Below, in pieces: positions 60,001 to 64,000 of a stretch of DNA of 64,000 bases. Below the pieces are notes generated by a model. That model saw nothing but the letters and a program-made list of their open reading frames with translations. It searched no databases and was not told where the DNA came from. The translations under genes were made by a program, and so were the position numbers. Origin of the DNA: Tribonema minus (Eukaryota; Sar; Xanthophyceae; Tribonematales; Tribonemataceae). Each line of letters starts with the position of its first letter. Position 1 is the first letter of the stretch. The DNA lies in the NCBI GenBank assembly GCA_017506865.1, contig JAFCMP010000019.1:431526-495525 (forward strand), written 5' to 3'.

Positions 60001-61614
60001 TGCTTGCACGCCCTCTGCACACTTCACGCAGGCCAATGCCCCCCCCCCCCCCCCCCCCATTCTCCCTGCCTCCTGCAGATCATCTCGCAGTTTGTGTCGG
60101 CAACGGGGGCGCGCCTCCCCCCTGTGTACGAGACCTTCATCGCGGGCCTCTCCATACTCGGCTTCGACGTCGGCTGGTTCCTCTCCATGGCGTGCCTCGT
60201 GCGCGTCAACTACTACGCGCGCCTCCTCATCGCGACGCTCATGCCGCTGGCCGTGCTCGCACTCATCGGCGCCAGCTACCTGTGGCGCGTCCGCTACAGG
60301 CCGCCGCCGCTGCTGCCGCTGCCGCGCCGCCTGCGCCGCCGCGGCGCGCAGCAGCAGACCGACGGCGGCGCCGTGAGTGACGACGGCAGCAGCGCGGCAG
60401 CGGCGGCGGCAGCGGCCGCGCGGCAGCACCTGCGGCTCGCGCTGGGCTTCACGTTCCTCATCTACTCGGCGGTTTCGACGGTTGTCTTCCAGTGCTTCGC
60501 CTGTGATGATCTCGCGGATGCCGGCGCGCGCTACCTGCGCGCCGACTACTCGCTGAGCTGCGACACGCCGCGGCACGCGCGCTATGCCGTGTACGCTGCC
60601 GTCATGGCGGCCGTGTTCCCGCTGGGCATCCCCGTCGCCTACGCGACCGCGCTGCGCGTGCACCGCAGGGACATCCTGCGCCACTACGCGGCCGAGGAGG
60701 CTGCGGCGGCGGCGGCGGCGGCGGCGGCGTTGGAGGCGGAGGCGGCGCCGCGCAGCGCTGCCGGCGGCGCCGACAACAGCATCTCCACCGCCGGCATCAG
60801 CAGTGCTAGCGGCATCGACTGCGGCGACGCGCTGCGCAGCCGCGGCGCTGGCGACAGCGGCAGCAACGGCGACGGCGATGGCGACGGCAGCGGCGCCAGC
60901 GGCGGCGACCGCGACCGCAGCGCCGCCGGCCGCGCGCCGCCCCCCTTCCACTTCCTGTGGAGCGCCTACAGGCGCGAGTTCTACTGGTGGGAGGTGCAGG
61001 AGTGCGGGCGCCGTCTGCTGCTGACGGGCGTCATGGTCTTCATCGCGCCGGGCACGCCAGGGCAGCTCGCCGCGGGCTGCGTCTTCGCGGTCCTGTCGCT
61101 GCTCGCCTTTGCGCTGTGCGCGCCGCACGCCGACGCGCTCGACGGCCAGCTGTACGCCGGCGGCTGCGTCGTCATCTTCCTCACGGCGTTCTCGGCGCTG
61201 CTCTACAGGCTCGACGCCGCGCTGCCAGACCCGCAGGACCGCGCCGTCGTCGGCGCCGTCCTCGTCGCGCTCAACGTGCTGCTCGCCGCCGCCGCGGCCG
61301 CGCAGGTGCTCGCCGTCGTAGCGCACGAGGCGGCGGCGCGGCGGCGCGCGGCGGCGCCGGCGGAGGCCCCCGCGCCGCGTCGCCACCTGAGCGCTGCCTT
61401 CCGCCGCGGCGGCGGCAGCAGCGGCTGCGGCGGCGCGGCAGCGGAGGCCGGCCTCATTCCCGTCTCGCCGGACGCTGCTGCTGCGCGCTGCGCGTTGAAA
61501 GAGGACGCGCCGCTTGAAGAAGGAGGTGAAGTTGCGCCGTGGGCGGAGCGGCCGCGGCAGCGCGGACTGCCGCTGGGGCGCGCGCCGCCGCGTTCCCCTC
61601 CGAAGTCACCGTGA
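53517..61614 (+). CDS. Large membrane protein with Pmp-like beta-helix ectodomain and multi-pass C-terminus (1592 aa, five exons)
   Basis: Exons are 53517-56075, 57101-57374, 58090-58266, 59196-59428 and 60079-61614, with phases consistent throughout. The ATG at 53517 is chosen because it starts a signal peptide (MLWRRTACTCVGIAAAVAAR, cleavage near ASA). Residues about 90-880 hold many GGA(I/V/L) plus FxxN motifs (GGALWLGDG, CTFSRNAV, GGAIYAYS), the polymorphic outer-membrane-protein repeat that builds a right-handed parallel beta-helix. Exons 2-4 are Cys rich (DTCCAAGTWADGLTCVPC, LLEGYWRATPDS, CAVCAPGYYAG). Exon 4 has one membrane segment (IIVAALIVAVVIGALLW). Exon 5 has about six more, with a Ser/Gly/Asp-rich loop between about 60680 and 60950. 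Such proteins in protists are thought to be surface adhesins or sensors. Intron 4 appears to be GC-AG (CAG then GCGAGT). Confidence 0.85.
56940..57095 (+). repeat. (CCG)n tract in intron 1 of the beta-helix gene
   Basis: CCGCCGCCG with CTG interruptions, ending just before the acceptor of exon 2 and forming its pyrimidine-rich tract. Confidence 0.8.
57318..57760 (+). repeat. Exon 2 end plus donor copied three more times into intron 2
   Basis: The last ~57 nt of exon 2 (DTCCAAGTWADGLTCVPCDE and a GT donor) recur, diverged, at about 57450-57511, 57600-57662 and 57698-57757. Three of the four copies keep a GT dinucleotide at the donor position. Confidence 0.85.
58210..58665 (+). repeat. Exon 3 end plus donor copied twice into intron 3
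   Basis: The end of exon 3 (GGCGACGCGGGCGCC, then AACTACTGC, CAAGGATACGAGGGCCC and GTGAGTAGCG) recurs at about 58398-58462 and, more diverged, at about 58610-58668. Both extra copies retain the GTGAGTA donor. Confidence 0.85.
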
Positions 61615-62083
61615 ACGGACTCCGCTGTTGATGATACGTTGGCTTGACAGTCGAAGATTGCGCGCGCTCTAGACAGCGGCGCGCGTGCAGATGTGACCTT
61701 GAAGCCAGTGCGCTTGGCAGCAGCGGCACGCACAGCGTTCAGGCTTGCCATGAGGTACATCATGCATCGCTTATTAAGAGGCACAGCGCTGCTAGGCTGG
61801 CAGCACATGGTGCTCAAGGGGACCCCGGCTCTACATGGGTACGTATGCATTGCGTTTGGCGCACCAGTATGAGCTGTTGTCGTCTACACGTGGTTTCCAA
61901 AGTACAGTACAGGCAGACAAGCTTACACTAGCGCTCACGCTGTGAAGAGGAGGGGCGGGGGGTGTACAAAGGGGTGTGTGTCTCAATAGTAGATCTGCAA
62001 TGTACGTATGGACTTGTATTTATAAAGGCCCAAGGGAGGCCGGGTTGCCTATGCAATCGAAAAGCTTGCGTCAACGCAGCAGC
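61615..62083. other. Intergenic region, convergent gene ends
   Basis: Lies between the stop of the membrane protein gene and the stop of the retrotransposon ORF. Nothing else is recognised. Confidence 0.5.
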
Positions 62084-64000
62084 CTAGTCTGCGCTGTGCC
62101 CTAGGAGTTTGGATACCGGCGCCGCAACACAGCCCAGCATTCGCGCTCCACGTGTGTATGCCATGACGCGCTCCGCCAACTCCCGCGCCAGCGATATGCT
62201 CAGCTCAATGAGGATCTGACGCTTAGCTAACCCGGCCTTGCGTAACACATCTGCCTTCCCCCCCCCTGAGCACAGTGCTGAGTGCATTGCCAACTCCTTA
62301 ACAAAAAGGCTTGTCTGCTTGCCCAGCCGTCCGTACGACTCCTGCACGAATGGCACAGAAGCCCAAGATGACGTCAAGGTGCCGGTGTGGTGCTTGACCT
62401 TCGCGTCCTCCCCCACCCCAGCAGCATAGCCGTCCGTGTTCGAGGCATTTGTTTTGCCTGTCAGGTACGAGCTCGCTGTGGGCGCGCGCACACTTGTGTC
62501 TAGCACTATTCCCTTGTTACGGTATGCACTGCTAAAGTGCAGACACCCTGGGTCAATGACTGTGTCCGCCCGATACCCCGGTACCTTGAAGACGCTAGCG
62601 TCCTCATTGCGGACAATAGAGACATGGTGCTGTCTCAAGATGCGCTGTAGGCACCGCTTTTGGGCAGTGTGTGTCGCGTTGTGCCCCCGTATGTGCTGGC
62701 TGGGGCAGCTGATCGCATGCGTGGAGGTGGGGCTCACGTCACTGCACCGCCATGGGCACACCTCGCCCTGTATGCCCCACCCGTCTATAAAGATCGCAAC
62801 CATAATCATCGTGGCTGCTGCCATACTGGACATGGGCGCCGCACCCGGGCGGTCATTGGCAGCGGGTGGCACGCTCATCCACGCCATTGCCCCGGACGCA
62901 CGCTGGCTGCGCAGCTGCGCCAGGACCCGCGCGCTAGCCTGTTGGCGGCGGCGGCTGGTGTCACGCAAGTCACCAATAAGTGTAGCCTGCGTCGGCTTGC
63001 CCACGGCACCAGCCGAGGCAGCCTCTAGGTCCTCCACCAGGCAGTCCTCGTATTGACGTCGAAGAACATTTGAAAGGCGGGCTTGTAGTCCGTGCGTGAA
63101 GTGACCGCGCCGGCGGCGGGGCACTACCTTTCTGCAGATCTCGTCAGCATAGGCCTCCCAGTCGTCGTCGTCGTCCTCCTGCCCGCCGCTGCAGCTGCTT
63201 TCTTCCGCGCTAGTTTGTGTTTTAGCGGGCGTGGAAGAGGCAGCCGCGGCAGCGGCTTGAGGGCCAGGTACGGTCGCCGCCGCAGCGGCCGCCTCGGCGC
63301 CAGGCACAATGCCGTGGGTGTGTGGGGCTGGCTCAGTGGTCCCCGTCTCCGTGACGGCAGTTGCGGCGTAGATCGCTTGCACCGCAGTGGGGAGCGTCGA
63401 CGCTGCGGCCGTTGTATCCGCTGCCCACCGTAGCAACGATGCTGGGAGCTGCTCGGCCACAGCTGTGCGTGATTTTTCGCCGCCATCAGCTGTCAGCGCT
63501 CGCGTAGAGCGTCGCACGGCCTCGATGATTGGCGGCAGTCCCTGGTCCTCGCGTATTGCGCATGAGTGCTGCGCGAACCAGGTGACTGCGCCGTGTTCGT
63601 CAGTGCCGAGCCTCAGGGCCCCTGCTGCCACAGTGGCATGAATTATTGCAGGCCGCAGTGTTGTGCATGCCTGGGCCGTGTATGCGGCTGGTGCCAGTAG
63701 CCCCAAAAGCGGCATGCCCAGACCGCCTCGTCGCTCCGGCAACCGTGACGCCCGCAGTGGCACTGCGATGTCCGTGAGTTCTGGCGGGCCCAAGCGCGGC
63801 AATACCAGCACGCTGCCACTGCTGGCTACCTCATTGTCACCAGCAGTGCAGGCGGCCAGCAGGTGTGACTTCATGACTGCCGCGGTAGCGCAGCCGTGCA
63901 GGTGCAGCATGCGTTCAAGCGTCCATGCACAGAACCCGTCAAATGCGTGCAGCCATGTCTCACTCAAAGCCGTGTCAACGACCCGAGCTAAGAAGCCCAT
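62084..64000 (-). mobile_element. Non-LTR retrotransposon, C-terminal ORF part with restriction-like endonuclease (partial)
   Basis: A 638-codon frame is open to the right window edge; its N-terminal RT domain lies outside. The first part resembles the region after the RT thumb (ERRGGLGMPLLG). A ~150-residue Ala/Glu/Asp-rich segment follows. Then comes a CCHC knuckle CPWRCSDV...HAISC (C-x3-C-x8-H-x3-C). A likely PD-(D/E)xK endonuclease follows (GYRADTVIDPG, then GIVLDTSVRAPT), then VPFVQESYGRLGKQT. This order (RT, CCHC, restriction-like endonuclease) matches site-specific non-LTR elements of the R2/NeSL type. The element would target-prime its own reverse transcription. The stop TAG is at 62086-62084. 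The clade is inferred from motifs only. Confidence 0.7.

Noticed and set aside
59956..61386. 476-codon minus-strand ORF
   Set aside because: Shadow of the multi-pass exon on the plus strand, with Arg-rich composition expected from GC-rich antisense.

Overview
The window looks like nuclear DNA of a GC-rich unicellular eukaryote, probably an alga. Genes are split by many short spliceosomal introns (GT-AG, with at least two GC-AG). Coding exons are rich in Gly, Ala and Pro tracts. Introns carry C homopolymers, CTTCAA/TTGAAG microsatellites and TTAGGG-type telomere-like motifs. No lineage marker is present, so the phylum is left open.

Layout. 1-3.45 kb is the 3' part of a Ty3/gypsy-type LTR retrotransposon (RNase H, integrase, chromodomain) with a frameshift. 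3.8-8.3 kb is a non-coding field holding about ten copies of a ~115 bp repeat. It also holds one orphan minus-strand exon and the 3' exon of an unrecognised minus-strand gene (7.3-10.4 kb). 10.8-11.4 kb is a small element with ~48 bp inverted termini. 12.1-13.2 kb is a partial unrecognised minus-strand gene. 14.9-17.9 kb is a six-exon gene for a 259-residue protein with two canonical EF-hands.

The centre (18.4-52.7 kb) is a large convergent inverted duplication of a gene for the SIN3 transcriptional corepressor scaffold (PAH1, PAH2, PAH3-like, HDAC-interaction region, Sin3 C-terminal region). The minus-strand copy B (52351 to 38730, 17 exons, about 1475 residues) is complete from start codon to acidic, NLS-bearing tail. 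Its only break is a 1-nt length change in a glycine tract of exon 15. The plus-strand copy A (18734 to about 35710) is decayed: it has frameshifts in exons 1, 11 and 14, stop codons in exons 2, 9 and 10, and lacks the final exon of B. Copy A also carries a 2.5 kb internal tandem duplication that doubles the PAH1 exons. About 3.4 kb separates the arms.

53.5-61.6 kb is a five-exon plus-strand gene for a 1592-residue membrane protein: signal peptide, a long polymorphic-outer-membrane-protein-like parallel beta-helix ectodomain, Cys-rich segments and a multi-pass C-terminus. 62.1-64 kb is the C-terminal part of a non-LTR retrotransposon with a CCHC knuckle and a restriction-like endonuclease, running off the window.

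The most unusual recurring signal is at five or more exons in two unrelated genes. The 3' end of an exon plus its splice donor has been tandemly copied into the following intron. In one case this has grown into a 102 bp minisatellite that stays open in frame.
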